Below, piece after piece: positions 1 to 10,900 of a stretch of DNA of 64,000 nt (the stretch's first letter is position 1; each line of letters begins with the position of its first letter). The stretch comes from UBA2029 sp037447125 (GTDB taxonomy: Bacteria; Chloroflexota; Anaerolineae; Aggregatilineales; Aggregatilineaceae), in NCBI GenBank assembly GCA_037447125.1, contig JBBIHG010000003.1:1-64000 (forward strand). The letters are read 5' to 3'. The notes under the pieces are model-generated. The model made no database searches. It was not told the DNA's origin and saw nothing but the letters and a program-made list of their open reading frames with translations. The position numbers and the translations under genes were made by a program.

Positions 1-24
1 CTCTCCATTCGAATGGAGAGGGGA

Positions 25-78
25 CAAGCCGAGCGTAGCGAGGCTGGGGGTGAGGCTAAGCCAGAGCGCGGCAGCGCA
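25..78. repeat. dispersed 54-bp repeat, copy 1
   Basis: These 54 bases recur identically at 56273-56326. They follow a short hairpin at 1-20 and lie downstream of the PBP gene. No coding sequence is supported here. It belongs with the G/C-rich intergenic repeats seen elsewhere in the window. Confidence 0.8.
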
Positions 79-222
79 CGGCCCCGACCTGACAGGCCGT
101 TCGTGGACCCGCGAAAAGGAAGCGAAGTCCCCCTGAGAGGAGTCAGACACTCCTGGCACGGGGATCCGCCCCACCCCGCGTCGCGCAGGGCAGTGGTGAG
201 GCGGATCGCCGGCTCTGGCCGG

Positions 223-3200
223 TCACCCCACGTTGAACGACGATCCGGCCGTGGTCAGGATGTTGCCATCCGTGCCGACGATGACGAGCTGCACCTGGTA
301 GCCGCCAGGGGGCAGCGCCCCGCCCATGATGCTCTCCAGCACGCCGTTCGTCACCCCGCTGCGATTGCGCCAGTTGTTGACATCACCCAGCGTTGTCCAG
401 TCCCCGAACGGCCCGCCGCGAATCTCGACTTTGTAGAACATCGCGGCGCTGGGGTCGAAGGCCGCCGTGCCGGAGATATCTACCTGCTGCCCGGCGGGGT
501 AAGTCTGCCCTGGGACGGGTGAGGCAATGTACGCGGTCACGCCAGGTGCGCCGCCGCTTGCCTGGGGCTGGGGCTGAAAGGTGAGCATCTGCTCGTTACA
601 GGCATACTGCGGCAGGATGGCGATGCCATTGGCTTGCGCCCACAGTCGCGCGGAGAAAGCGTCTTCCGGGATGGCTGGCGGGACGATGAACAATTGCTCG
701 CTCACGCCAGGGACGGCGCTGACGATCTCGATCGGCACCTGGCAGTAGCGCGGGGGCACCGTCTTGCCCGACGAGTCAGCGGCGGCGATGGCGTTCGCCA
801 GATTGGTCTCGACGGGGAAGACGTGCACGCGGATCAGCCCCGGCTCCACCTCGACTAGCTGCGGGCCGTTGGCCGAGGCGGGCGGCGGGCTGGTCGGCGC
901 GGGCGCTACCAGGTTGCCGCTCACATCGGGGATGGCCGCCGGACCGTCGAGGAACCACTCGAAGATACCCGGCTGGCAAGTCGTGGCCGGGTCGCGCAGC
1001 GCCGTGCGCGAGATGTTGCAGATCTGGCGCTGGTGAACGCCGCCGGGCGGCTGCAGGTGCGCGTCATCGGGCGGGCGCGGGCCTAGCTGGTCGAGCAGGC
1101 CCGGCGTGTTGTAGATGGCGGTCATCACCCCGTTCCAGATCGGCGCCGCGCCATCCAGGCCGGAGATGTTGATCATCGCCGCGTTGTCGGTGTTGCCGGC
1201 CCACACGCCGACGGCGATGTTGCGCGTGAAGCCAACCGTCCAGTTGTCCTTGAAGTCGTTGGTCGTGCCCGTCTTGACCGAGGTGGGAATGCCCGGCGTG
1301 TAGAGCGGACTGCGCGCGCCCATCGCCGGCGTGCGCGCGTCGTTGTCGGCCAGGATGTGGCTGATGATGAAGGCGACGCGCGGGTCGAGCACCTGCTGCC
1401 CCTCGGCCAGCACGCTCACCGAACGGTCGGTCAGGCGCGTGTTGGGTGGGCAGCGCCGCTGGTACTCGAACAGGATCTCCCCGCCAGAAGTGGTCACGCA
1501 GGCGATGGACGCGGTCGGCACGTAGACGCCGCCGTTGGCCAGTGTGGCGAAGGCGGTGGTCAGCTCCAGCGGCGAGACCTCGCCGCCACCAAGCGTCAAC
1601 GACAGGCCGTAGCGTCCCGGCTCCGACGACAGGCTGGTCACGCCGACGCGGTTGAGCATCCAGATCAGGTACTCGACGCCGACCTGGCGCAGCGTCTTCA
1701 CGGCGGGGATGTTGTATGAGTTGGCCAGCGCCTCGCGCAGGCGCACCGGCCCGTGATGGGTACGGTCGTAGTTGACCGGCACATAGTCGGGCTGGCCAGG
1801 GATGGGGATGCGCGTCTCGGTATCCCAGAGGACCGTCGCCGCGTTCCAGCCGTGCTCGAAGGCGGCGGCATAGGTGAATGGCTTCATGGCGCTGCCGGGC
1901 TGTCGTCGGGCGGTGGTAACGTTCACCTGGCCGTCAATGGCCTCGTCGTTGAAGTCCACGCTGCCGACCATAGCCAGAATCTCACCCGTCTCGGGGCGGA
2001 TGACGACCACGGCGGCGTTGTTCATGTTGTGCGCCGCCCTCAGTTGGGCCACCTGGCTGCGCGCTATGCTCTCCGCCAGGCGTTGGATGTCCATGTTGAC
2101 GGTGGTGTAGACTTGCAGGCCGCCGCGCGCCAGCTCGCGGCGGAAGACATCGGCATTGAGCGCCGGCACGCGGTCGGGCAGGCTGGCGAGCTGGCTCTGC
2201 ACATAGACGACGAAGTGCGGCGCGGAGTCCAGGGCGATGTTCGGGCTGACGAAGTTGAGCGGTTCAGCGAAGGCGGCGTTGGCCTCCTGGCGGGTGAGGT
2301 AGCCCTCGGCGACCATGCGGTCGAGCACCAGGCGGCGGCGCTCCATCACCCGCCGCTGTACGTTCGGGTCGGGGTTGAGTGGATCGAGTTCCGCCGGGGC
2401 CTGGGGCAGGCTGGCCAGCAGGGCCGCTTCGCCCACTGTCAGCGCCGAGGCGGGCTTGCCGAAGTAGGTTTGCGCCGCGGCCTCGACGCCATAGGCCAGG
2501 TTGCCATAGGGAATCTCGTTGAGGTACAGTTCCAGAATCTCATCCTTGCCCATGCGCTGGGTCAGGATCACCGCCAGCAGCGCTTCATCCATCTTGCGGT
2601 TGAGTGACTGTTCGTACTTGTACTCGTCGGTGAAGAGCACGTTGCGGATAAGCTGCTGGGTGATTGTGCTGCCGCCGGAGACGATGTAGCCATAGCGCGC
2701 GTACTGCCACGCCGCGCGGGCGATGCTGGGAATATCAATCCCCCGGTTCTCGTAGAAAGTATCGTCCTCGATGGCGATGGTCGCCTGGATCATGTGCTCC
2801 GGCATCTGGTCGAGCGAGATGCGCGTGCGGCGTCCTTCGCCGATGACCTGGTACAGTTCGGTTCCCTCGTCGTCGTAAATAACCGTCGTCTCAAACGACT
2901 GGTAGCTGGTCAGTTCCTCAAGCTGGTCAATCTCGCCCTCGAGCCGGTTGCTGTAGTGGTTGTAGACCAGGAACAGGGTGAACAGAGTGGTGAGCATCAG
3001 CGCGCCGACCATACCCACGCACCCCAGGATGATCCCCGGCCCCACCGCGATCCCGCGCCGGCGGCGCCGCCGGGCGCGATCCGGACTGCCATAGGGCGGC
3101 TGGCCCGCCATGACCGGCGGCATGGTGTAGCCCGGTGAGGGTGTGACGGGCCGTCCCTGCCGGCCGCGGCGCTTGCCGCGCCGGGTCTGGCGTGGCGGAG

Positions 3201-3258
3201 GCCCCTGGGGAGGCGGGGGCTGGTAGTGCGAATAGGGCTGCTGGGGCGGATAGTTCAT
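223..3258 (-). CDS. bifunctional class A penicillin-binding protein (PBP1A-like)
   Basis: This 1011-residue protein polymerises lipid II and cross-links peptidoglycan outside the membrane. The N-terminus is a Pro/Gln-rich, then Arg-rich, cytoplasmic tail, followed by one membrane anchor at about residues 70-100. The glycosyltransferase 51 domain (about 130-320) has catalytic Glu164 in the motif EDDTFYENRG, where the usual His is Asn, and the GGSTITQQ motif at 195-202. The transpeptidase domain has the three active-site motifs SxxK (Ser456-Lys459), SYN (514-516) and KTG (662-664). About 300 extracellular residues follow, ending in an Ig-like region. The start is the only Met before the basic tail. 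Family assignment is certain; physiological specialisation is not visible. Confidence 0.95.
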   Translation of the reverse strand: MNYPPQQPYSHYQPPPPQGPPPRQTRRGKRRGRQGRPVTPSPGYTMPPVMAGQPPYGSPDRARRRRRRGIAVGPGIILGCVGMVGALMLTTLFTLFLVYNHYSNRLEGEIDQLEELTSYQSFETTVIYDDEGTELYQVIGEGRRTRISLDQMPEHMIQATIAIEDDTFYENRGIDIPSIARAAWQYARYGYIVSGGSTITQQLIRNVLFTDEYKYEQSLNRKMDEALLAVILTQRMGKDEILELYLNEIPYGNLAYGVEAAAQTYFGKPASALTVGEAALLASLPQAPAELDPLNPDPNVQRRVMERRRLVLDRMVAEGYLTRQEANAAFAEPLNFVSPNIALDSAPHFVVYVQSQLASLPDRVPALNADVFRRELARGGLQVYTTVNMDIQRLAESIARSQVAQLRAAHNMNNAAVVVIRPETGEILAMVGSVDFNDEAIDGQVNVTTARRQPGSAMKPFTYAAAFEHGWNAATVLWDTETRIPIPGQPDYVPVNYDRTHHGPVRLREALANSYNIPAVKTLRQVGVEYLIWMLNRVGVTSLSSEPGRYGLSLTLGGGEVSPLELTTAFATLANGGVYVPTASIACVTTSGGEILFEYQRRCPPNTRLTDRSVSVLAEGQQVLDPRVAFIISHILADNDARTPAMGARSPLYTPGIPTSVKTGTTNDFKDNWTVGFTRNIAVGVWAGNTDNAAMINISGLDGAAPIWNGVMTAIYNTPGLLDQLGPRPPDDAHLQPPGGVHQRQICNISRTALRDPATTCQPGIFEWFLDGPAAIPDVSGNLVAPAPTSPPPASANGPQLVEVEPGLIRVHVFPVETNLANAIAAADSSGKTVPPRYCQVPIEIVSAVPGVSEQLFIVPPAIPEDAFSARLWAQANGIAILPQYACNEQMLTFQPQPQASGGAPGVTAYIASPVPGQTYPAGQQVDISGTAAFDPSAAMFYKVEIRGGPFGDWTTLGDVNNWRNRSGVTNGVLESIMGGALPPGGYQVQLVIVGTDGNILTTAGSSFNVG

Positions 3259-3349
3259 AGGCGTGTCGCTCTTGATGAGTCGGGAGTCAGGAGTGGGTTA
3301 GGAGTCACGAGACTCTGCCTGCTCACCCTCGCCCCGATTCTAACACGCC

Positions 3350-3418
3350 AAAAGGCGCGCCTGCTATGCCGTTCGCCTACGTCCAGCGAACGTTTGCATA
3401 GCGGCATGGCGGGCGCGC
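3350..3418 (-). terminator. intrinsic terminator after the MNT gene
   Basis: Nested inverted repeats pair GCGCGC (3355-3360 with 3413-3418), GCTATGC (3363-3369 with 3396-3402) and GTTCG with CGAAC. On the minus strand this stem-loop is followed by TTTT at 3350-3353. It lies between the nucleotidyltransferase gene and the PBP gene, separating their transcripts. Confidence 0.5.
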
Positions 3419-3471
3419 ACCGTCAAACGACCTGCGATAGCGCAGCCTAACCGATCAGCCATTTCTTCGCC

Positions 3472-3780
3472 TCAAGCTGCATACAGCACCGCTCTTGTGC
3501 GCTCGATCGACTGTAGGAAATAGGGGTTCGTGATGGCCGAGGCCACCACAAGATCCACCGGGCGCGCGAAGAGCATTTCCAGCGCTTCGAGCAAGCCAAA
3601 ATAACGGTCGGCATAGCCTGCTCCGGCTTCAGGCTCGAACTCAACCAGAAAATCGAGGTCGCTCTGATCGTCCTGGAAGTCGCCCGACACGGCTGAGCCA
3701 AAGACCTCCAGCCGCCGCACCCGGAAACGACGACATAGAGCGACGAGTTCACCTCGCCGCAACTCACTGTCCGCGATCAT
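3472..3780 (-). CDS. MNT-type nucleotidyltransferase domain protein (orphan antitoxin-like)
   Basis: A 102-residue minimal nucleotidyltransferase. The signature GSAVSGDFQDDQSDLDFLV contains the GS dipeptide and the paired acidic residues (DLD) that bind metal in the polymerase-beta fold. Known relatives (MntA) act as antitoxins that AMPylate a HEPN toxin, or sit in small two-gene modules. No HEPN partner lies on either side, so this copy is an orphan. The reading frame opens 19 codons earlier, but I chose the Met at 3780 because GGAAAG lies just upstream and homologues start near here. Confidence 0.8.
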   Translation of the reverse strand: MIADSELRRGELVALCRRFRVRRLEVFGSAVSGDFQDDQSDLDFLVEFEPEAGAGYADRYFGLLEALEMLFARPVDLVVASAITNPYFLQSIERTRAVLYAA

Positions 3781-3861
3781 CGGTGGCTTTCCATCCTCAG
3801 CGCGCCCAGAAACCCTTGGATGCCCAGGGCCGAACAATGCCTCACCTTGAGCAGCGTGCGC

Positions 3862-4260
3862 CTAGCCCTGGTCTGTCTTGGGCTTGGGCGGCGCGTTGTT
3901 GTCGTCGTAGAACTGGTCAATCATCTCGAAGATGCGCGCGCGAAATTCCTCCGGCTTGTCAATATTCTTCATGACGATCTCGACATTGCCGCTGCCCGCC
4001 GTCTCGATGCGGATGTCGCCGTGGCCGAGCAGACGGCGGATGATGCCGTAGCTGATGGAGATATCCTGGACCTGGTTGAGCGGGACGGCGCGCTCCTCCT
4101 TGGTGAAGACACCGGTCCGCCGCACGACGGAGCGGGGAGTGAGCCCCAGATAATTCTGGCGCCACCACAGCAGCCAGATACCCAGGCTGAAGATGGTCTT
4201 CAGCCAGAACTGCGGGCGGCGCTTACTCTGTCTCTTGAGAATCAGCATGTCGTCGGTCAC
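3862..4260 (-). CDS. PH-domain (bPH/DUF304-like) membrane-associated protein
   Basis: A 132-residue protein with a hydrophobic segment near residues 18-36 (FWLKTIFSLGIWLLWW). It is followed by a bacterial pleckstrin-homology-like strand pattern containing RTGVFTKEERAVPLNQVQDI, typical of the DUF304/YdbS-type fold. Its function is unknown. I chose a GTG start at 4260 because a perfect AGGAGG (4270-4275 on the complementary strand) sits nine bases upstream; longer versions starting at 4302 or 4416 lack a ribosome site. The gene overlaps the preceding small membrane-protein gene by 38 bases, suggesting translational coupling. Confidence 0.75.
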   Translation of the reverse strand: MTDDMLILKRQSKRRPQFWLKTIFSLGIWLLWWRQNYLGLTPRSVVRRTGVFTKEERAVPLNQVQDISISYGIIRRLLGHGDIRIETAGSGNVEIVMKNIDKPEEFRARIFEMIDQFYDDNNAPPKPKTDQG

Positions 4261-4561
4261 GGGGTAATTCCTCCTGAGCAGACTGCGAAATGAGTGTGAC
4301 ATCCGGGGATGGTTGGTTGGCCCGGAAGAAGACGGCGATGATGACCACCACAGCGGTGAAGCCCAGGCCGACCACAATCCCGGCGAAGATCGCCTGGCCC
4401 ACAGAGGTCTCTTCAACCAGCAGGGCGTAGAGCACCACCCACAGCAAATTGAGGATGGCGCCGGTGCCCCCCAGGGTCAGCGTCGCGCCCCAGGCCCGGC
4501 GAATGGCGATATACAGGACAAACAGCGTGATGGCGAACAGTACCAGAAAAATGACGCCCAT
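4223..4561 (-). CDS. small integral membrane protein of unknown function
   Basis: A 112-residue protein with three predicted membrane helices: residues 2-20, about 33-50 and about 57-80. The C-terminal tail is hydrophilic and acidic. AAGGAG six bases before the ATG supports the start. The end overlaps the PH-domain gene, so the two are probably made together and may form a membrane complex. No family was recognised. Confidence 0.75.
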   Translation of the reverse strand: MGVIFLVLFAITLFVLYIAIRRAWGATLTLGGTGAILNLLWVVLYALLVEETSVGQAIFAGIVVGLGFTAVVVIIAVFFRANQPSPDVTLISQSAQEELPRDRRHADSQETE

Positions 4562-4970
4562 GCAGCGCTCCTTCCTCCACCAGCGATCACAGGTGGCGTG
4601 TGCCTCGATGCACGCAGCACGCTCGTGTCTTCAAGTGTAGCTTATTCCGCGCGCGGGGGGAAGAAGCCGCAGCGATCGGCGGTCAGTTGCCGGTCGCCGG
4701 TGGGCGCGGCCTCACGGGTTCGCCCACTCAATGCGCGGGCGAGATGCGCCGACCGAAGATGTTGGACGGCCCATCCGCAGCCACTCTTGTTGGACTTCGC
4801 CACGCTTGGTGAATGTTTCCATTTTGGTATATGCTGGGGGCATGATGGCCTACTGGTGCGCCCGCATGATCGCACAAATGTTCTATGATATAATCGAGAT
4901 AATTGCGATGTTCCCTGCTCCGCGCCTTTACGAGCGGGCGGTGGGCATCGCTGAGAGCTAGGAACCACTC
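4562..4970. other. intergenic region between divergent membrane-protein and ftsK genes
   Basis: About 400 bases carry the divergent promoters. The only strong site is the extended -10 upstream of ftsK at 4886-4894. A weaker candidate (TTGGTG then TATATG, 16-base spacing) lies near 4806-4835. I see no gene here. Confidence 0.5.
4886..4894 (+). promoter_or_regulatory. extended -10 promoter of ftsK
   Basis: TGATATAAT is a perfect extended -10 element (TGnTATAAT), about 76 bases before the ftsK start. There is no good -35 hexamer, as is typical for extended -10 promoters. AGGA precedes the ATG at 4971. Confidence 0.55.
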
Positions 4971-7900
4971 ATGGCCAATCCCTTCCGCCGAGGCGGCAAA
5001 GACGACGATAAGCGTCGCCCCGATCCCCGCGACCGTGGGCGCACCGCCGACCGCGACTGGGCCGAGCCCGGCCTGCGAACCCAGTTCCCCTACGGTGGCC
5101 TGGGGGATTCTTCGCGCAGCCGCCAGCCCGAATCGGAGGAGAAGCCAGGCGGGCGCTTCGGTTTTCTGCGGCGGGGCGGCGACGAGGATAACTCCGCGCC
5201 GCCGCCAGCCCGTCCCACCGGGCGCTACGGCACGCCCCCAGCAGACCGCCGCACAGGTCCGCGTGGCGGCGCTGAGGAAGAGAAGAAAGGGCGGATGGGC
5301 TTTCTGCGGCGGGGCGGAAAAGACAAAGAGGACCAGGCCGAGCGGCGCGGACCCTTCCTGCCTGGGGGGGCCGGCACGGGGCTGGATTCCCGCGATGCTC
5401 AGCGCGGCGTCGGAGCGGGCACTTTCGGGCGGCGCGACCGCCCCGATGATCCCCGTGCGCTGGGCGGGGCCGACCGCGAGCGAGGGCCCACGCCATCCGG
5501 CGTTTTCGGGGCGCGACGCGATCGCGACGACGATCCCCGTGCGCTGGGCGGGGCCGACCGCGAGCGCGGCCCCGCGCCGTCCGGCGTTTTCGGGGCGCGA
5601 CGCGATCGCGACGACGATCCCCGTGCNNNNNNNNNNNNNNNNNNNNNNNNNNNNNNNNNNNNNNNNNNNNNNNNNNNNNNNNNNNNNNNNNNNNNNNNNN
5701 NNNNNNNNNNNNNNNNNNNNNNNNNNCCGCGCCGTCCGGCGTTTTCGGGGCGCGACGCGATCGCGACGACGATCCCCGTGCCCTGGGTGGGGCCGACCGC
5801 GAGCGTAGCCCCTCGCCGTCCGGCGTCTTCGGGGCGCGACGCGATCGCGACGATGATCCCCGTGCGCTGGGCGGGGCCGACCGCGAGCGCAGCCCCGCGC
5901 CGTCCGGCGTTTTCGGGGCGCGACGCGATCGCGACGACGATCCCCGTGCGCTGGGCGGGGCCGACCGCGAGCGAGGGCCCACGCCATCCAGCCCCTTTGG
6001 CGCGAGCGGGCGGGGACCTGCTGCGCCAGACGCCCAGCGCGAGGCGCGCTTCGGGGCTGCGCCGCGTGCCATGCCGGGACTGGACGATCGCAGCGCGGCG
6101 AGCCGGGCGCCCGTGCCGCAGCGCCCGCCGGGCGCACGCCCGCTTGCTGAGCCGGCCAGGAAACAGGATGAGGAGCGCAAGTCGCGCCTGCCGTTTGGGA
6201 AGCGCGGCGGCAAAGACGCTGATAAGAAGAAGGACGCCGACAAGTCGGCGCGGGCGTTCAGCGCCTCGGCAGCCAGTCGCAGCGATGCCGCTGCCCCGCC
6301 GATCGGCGCGCGGCGCCCGCCAGCCGAGCCGAACCTACCGCTGGGAGGACGGGGGCGCGAGCCAACCTCGGCTGCCCAGGCACCGGGTCGCGCGCGCGGC
6401 GCAGCAGCCCCCGCCGAGCCGGCCCGCCGCTCGCGTGACGCGGTGCCCGATGCGCGCCTGGCAGCCCGCCCGTTGCCGGGCGGGCGCGACAAAGGCGCCT
6501 TCACCATTCACCAGGGCCTCGATTTCGAACGCAAGCTCGACCTGATCGGTGTGGCGCTGATCGGGTTCGCGCTGGTCGCCTTCTTCTCGGTCATCCCCTC
6601 GGTGTCGTTTGGGCTGCTGCCAGAGCCACACTCAGGACTGACCGGCGCGCTGGACAGGTTGCTGGGGCAGTTGTTCGGCTGGGGTAAGCTGGTCTGGCCG
6701 GTGATCGCCTTCGGCGCCGGCGTCTGGCTGATGGTGAAGAGCTTCGAGCATTCGGGCATCGAGCTGAACTTCATGCGTCTGGTCGGCGGGGTGATGCTTT
6801 ACGCCTGCGTGCTGGCCTGGCTGCACATGCTGACCCTCGTGGACGACACCGCTCCCTCTGTCGAAGCCTTCCGTCCCATCTCCTACGAGCTGGCCATGGA
6901 GCAGCAACGCGGCGGGGGGTGGGTCGGCCACCAGATTTACCTTTTCTTGCTCGGCCAGCTTCTGGACTGGGGCACGGTCTCCGTGCTGATCGCCTGGCTG
7001 ATCATGAGCCTGATGCTCGCCTTTAACCTGTCGGTGGTCGAGCTATGGACGCGCCTGGCGCTCGGTCTGGCCAGCCTGCGCCTGAGTCCGGAGGAGCGCG
7101 CGCGCAAGCGCGAAGCGCGCGCGGTGCTCAAGGCGGGGCGCGTCGAGGCGCGGCGCCCCGGCGTCGAGGGAGTGGCGCTGGCGGCTGGCGTCGCAGTGGG
7201 TGCGGCAACGGGCAAACAGGCGAGCGGATCGCCCGCCGCAGCGACACCGCCCACCACGGACGAAGCGTCGCGCCCGGCGCCGCGCATCATGCGACGGGGT
7301 GCCATGGCCGCTGACGAGTCCGCGGCAACAGCCGGCGCGCCAGCGAGCGAGGGACGCCCCATGCTGCCGGGGATGGTGGACGAGTCTGCTCCGGCCAGTG
7401 GCGCGGCGGAGCAACCATCGCGCCAGCCCTCGCGGCGACCGCTGGCACCAGCAAGCGGCCCGGCGATTGCCGGAACGGACGCCGAGAGCGCCGGGCACCC
7501 TCGCCGCCCGCTGCCGGGCGATGCCAGGCCAGATGACGAAACTCCACCGCCTTTGGGAACGTTGAGACGCGGGGAGCCGCCTGTGGGGCGTGAGCCGGGC
7601 AACGAGACGCCCGATCGCGCCGCCGCGCGCCCCGGCAGCGCCGGCGGGCCAGAGCGCGTCCCCTTCGCCCGGCCAGTCACCGGGACTGAAGACGGTGAAG
7701 AGCGCCCGCTGCTGCCGCTGCCCGCGCGCCGCCGCCCGCCAGAGCCGCTCGCGGGCGTGCCGGGTGACGAGGGCGCTGAGCCGGAGGCCAGGCCGGGGCG
7801 CGGCGGACGGTTCGGCAGATTCCTGCGGCGCGGGCGGGCCGATGCAGGCGAGGAAGAGAGCGCGCCCCGGAGCGAAGCTGCGCCACCCGCCGGCGAAGCC

Positions 7901-10900
7901 AGCGCCACTGAACCACCTGCCGCGCCGCGCCGCCGTTTCGGGCCGTTCGGGCGGCACGCGCCGGAGGGCGAGGAGACCCCGCCTGCCAGCGCGCCAGCAG
8001 ATGCCGCCGCCAAACCGGACGACCAGCCGCCAGCGCGCCGGCGTCTGCCGTTCGGGCGCAAGTCGCACGAAGGTGAGGACACTGCCGAGAGCGGCGCTGA
8101 GCCGAAAGCCGCCGGGTCGCCGGAGTCGCCGGGCGAGCGCGGACGTCTGCCCTTTGCGCGCAGTCCGCTGGAACGCACTCTACGCGACGCCGAAGAGATT
8201 GCCGAGAGCGGCGCTGAGCCGAAAGCCGCCGGGTCGCCGGGAGAACGCGGACGCCCCCCCTTTGCGCGCAGCCCGTTGGAACGCACTCCACACGACGCCG
8301 AAGAGATTGCCGAGAGCGGCGCTGAGCCGAAAGCCGCCGGGTCGCCGGGAGAGCNNNNNNNNNNNNNNNNNNNNNNNNNNNNNNNNNNNNNNNNNNNNNN
8401 NNNNNNNNNNNNNNNNNNNNNNNNNNNNNNNNNNNNNNNNNNNNNNNNNNNNNNGCCGAGAGCGGCGCTGAGCCGAAAGCCGCCGGGTCGCCGGGAGAGC
8501 GCGGACGCCTGCCCTTCGCCCGCGGTCCGCTGGAACGCACTCCACGCGCCGCCGAAGACATTATCGAGAGCAGCGCGGAGCCGATAGCCGCCGACTCGCC
8601 GGGTGCGCCGGGCGAGCGCGGACGCCTGCCCTTCGTCCGCAGTCCGCTGGAACGCGCCCCGCGCGACGCTGAAGAGATTGCCGAGAGCGGCGCTGAGCCG
8701 AAAGCCGCCGGGTCGCCGGGAGAGCGCGGACGCCCCCCCTTTGCGCGCAGCCCGTTGGAACGCACTCCACGCGACGCCGAAGAGATTGCCGAGAGCGGCG
8801 CTGAGCCGCAAGCCGCCGGGTCGCCGGAGGCGCCAACCGGGCGATTGCGCCCCTTCCTGGAACGGGGAGCGCCGCCGCCCGCCGGCCCGGTCGAGCCGCG
8901 CCGCGCGCCCTCTGAACCCGCTCCGATCACGCCGCCCGCACGGGACGAGGAACGTCATCCAGAGCGCCATTCCGAGCGCGGCGGGATGGGCGATGCGGCT
9001 GCTGCTGCAGGCGCATTGGGGGCGGCGGCTCTGTTGGGTCGCGCCCTGAGTCGCGACCAGTCGGGCGATGACAAGCCGGTGCGCGCCCCCCTGCCAGACG
9101 AGAGCGCCCCCACTGACAAGGCTACCCTGCGCGCCCCGCTGCACGGCGCGATCCCTCCCCCCACGCCGCGCGAGGGTGAGCCGCACCTGCGCCGCGAGAT
9201 GCCCGTGGCGGCGGACGAAGCACCCACGAGCGAGGGCGCGCCGCCGGATGAGGCGCAGCTCCCCTTCACCGAGCGGATGGCGCGTCCGGCGCACCCCGAA
9301 CTGCTGCGCCGCCGCGAGCAGTTGGAGGGACGGGGCCCGCGACCTGTGCCCGGCGTGCCCCTGCCAGAGCCGAAGCCGCCCGCCGGCGACCCCACCCCTA
9401 CCCGCCGCGCCGAGCCGCTGCCGGAGACAGTGCTGGAGCCAGAACCCGATCCCGGCCCGACCAAAACGCCGGACCCGGCGCATCTCGCCGATTCGCAGCC
9501 CACCACACCGGCTCTCCGCGACACAGCCAAAGCCGGGCAGCCCACGGCAGAGCGCACCGCGCCGCCGGTTATGCGCCGCCCCGCGCCACCCCCCCAGCCT
9601 CCGCCGCGATCCGCGGGGCCGGTGGCGGTCGCCGGCACCGGCAGCAGCGCGCCAGAGCGTCGCGCCGCCGCGCCCGCCCCCCGCCAGATTGCCTACGAGC
9701 TGCCCGATTTCCACAAGCTGCTCAAGCGGGGCGAAGAGCGGCGCGTCAACGATGATGTGCTGCTCGAGAAGGCGCGAGTCATCGAGGATACGCTGGCCAG
9801 CTTCAGCGCGCCGGGCAAGGTCGTCGAGGTCAACCCCGGCCCGGTCATCACCCAGTTCGGCATCGAGCCGGACTACCTGATCACGCGCAGCGGCAAGAAG
9901 CAGCGCGTCAAGGTGGGGGCCATTGCCCGCCTGGACGCCGACCTGGCCCTGGCCCTGGCCGCCAAGTCGATCCGCATTGAAGCGCCGGTGCCGGGCAAGA
10001 GCATGGTCGGCATCGAGGTGCCCAACAACGAGGTGGCCCTGGTCAGCCTGCTGGACATCATGGAAGCGCCGGAGTTCACGCGCATTGAGTCCCGGCTGCG
10101 CCTGGCCCTGGGGCTGGGCGTGGACGGAACGCCGGTCGCCGCCGACCTGACGGCCATGCCGCACCTGCTCATCGCCGGCACAACCGGCTCCGGCAAGTCG
10201 GTGTGCGTCAACGCCATCATCGCCTGTCTGCTGTTGCAGAACACGCCGGACGACGTGCAGTTCATCATGGTAGACCCCAAGCGTGTCGAGCTGACCAGCT
10301 ATAACGGCATTCCGCACCTGGTCGCGCCGGTCGTCGTAGACCTGGAGCGGATTGTTGGAGTGTTGCAGTGGGTGCAGCGCGAGATGGAGTCGCGCTACCA
10401 CAAGTTTGCGGCCATCGGCGCGCGCAACATCCTCGACTACAACAAGAAGATCGGCCCCGACCAGCGGCGGATGCCTTACTACGTGGTGGTCATTGACGAA
10501 CTGGCCGACCTGATGATGCTGGCTCCTGACGAGACGGAGCGATTGCTGGCCCGCCTGGCGCAGATGGCCCGTGCGACCGGCATTCACCTGATCATCAGCA
10601 CGCAGCGGCCTAGCGTGGACATCATCACCGGGCTGATCAAGGCCAACTTCCCGGCGCGCATCGCCTTCATGGTCGCCTCGTCGGTAGACTCGCGGGTCAT
10701 CCTCGACCAGCCGGGCGCGGAGAAGCTGCTGGGGCGCGGCGACATGCTCTTCCAGTCGCCGGACGCCGCCGCGCCGCAGCGGATGCAGGGCGTCTACGTT
10801 TCCGACGAGGAGATCACGCGCATCACCAGCTTCTGGCGCACGCAGCTTGTGCAGAAGGCCGGCTCCGATGGTCTGGCCTTGCCGGGCCGCGAGATCGCGC

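Noticed and set aside
4728..6507. Long minus-strand frames over the 84-bp repeats
   Set aside because: Shadows of the repeat; they include unknown bases and have no domain, ribosome site or neighbour logic.
5427..8830. Possible CRISPR array because of regular repeats
   Set aside because: The repeats are contiguous without unique spacers, multiples of three in length and translate to a conserved peptide in one frame; no cas genes are nearby.
6937..10587. 1216-codon open frame on the minus strand across ftsK
   Set aside because: It is the antisense of the GC-rich ftsK gene, contains the N run, and its peptide is low-complexity Arg/Ala/Gly with no family; the plus strand carries all FtsK motifs.
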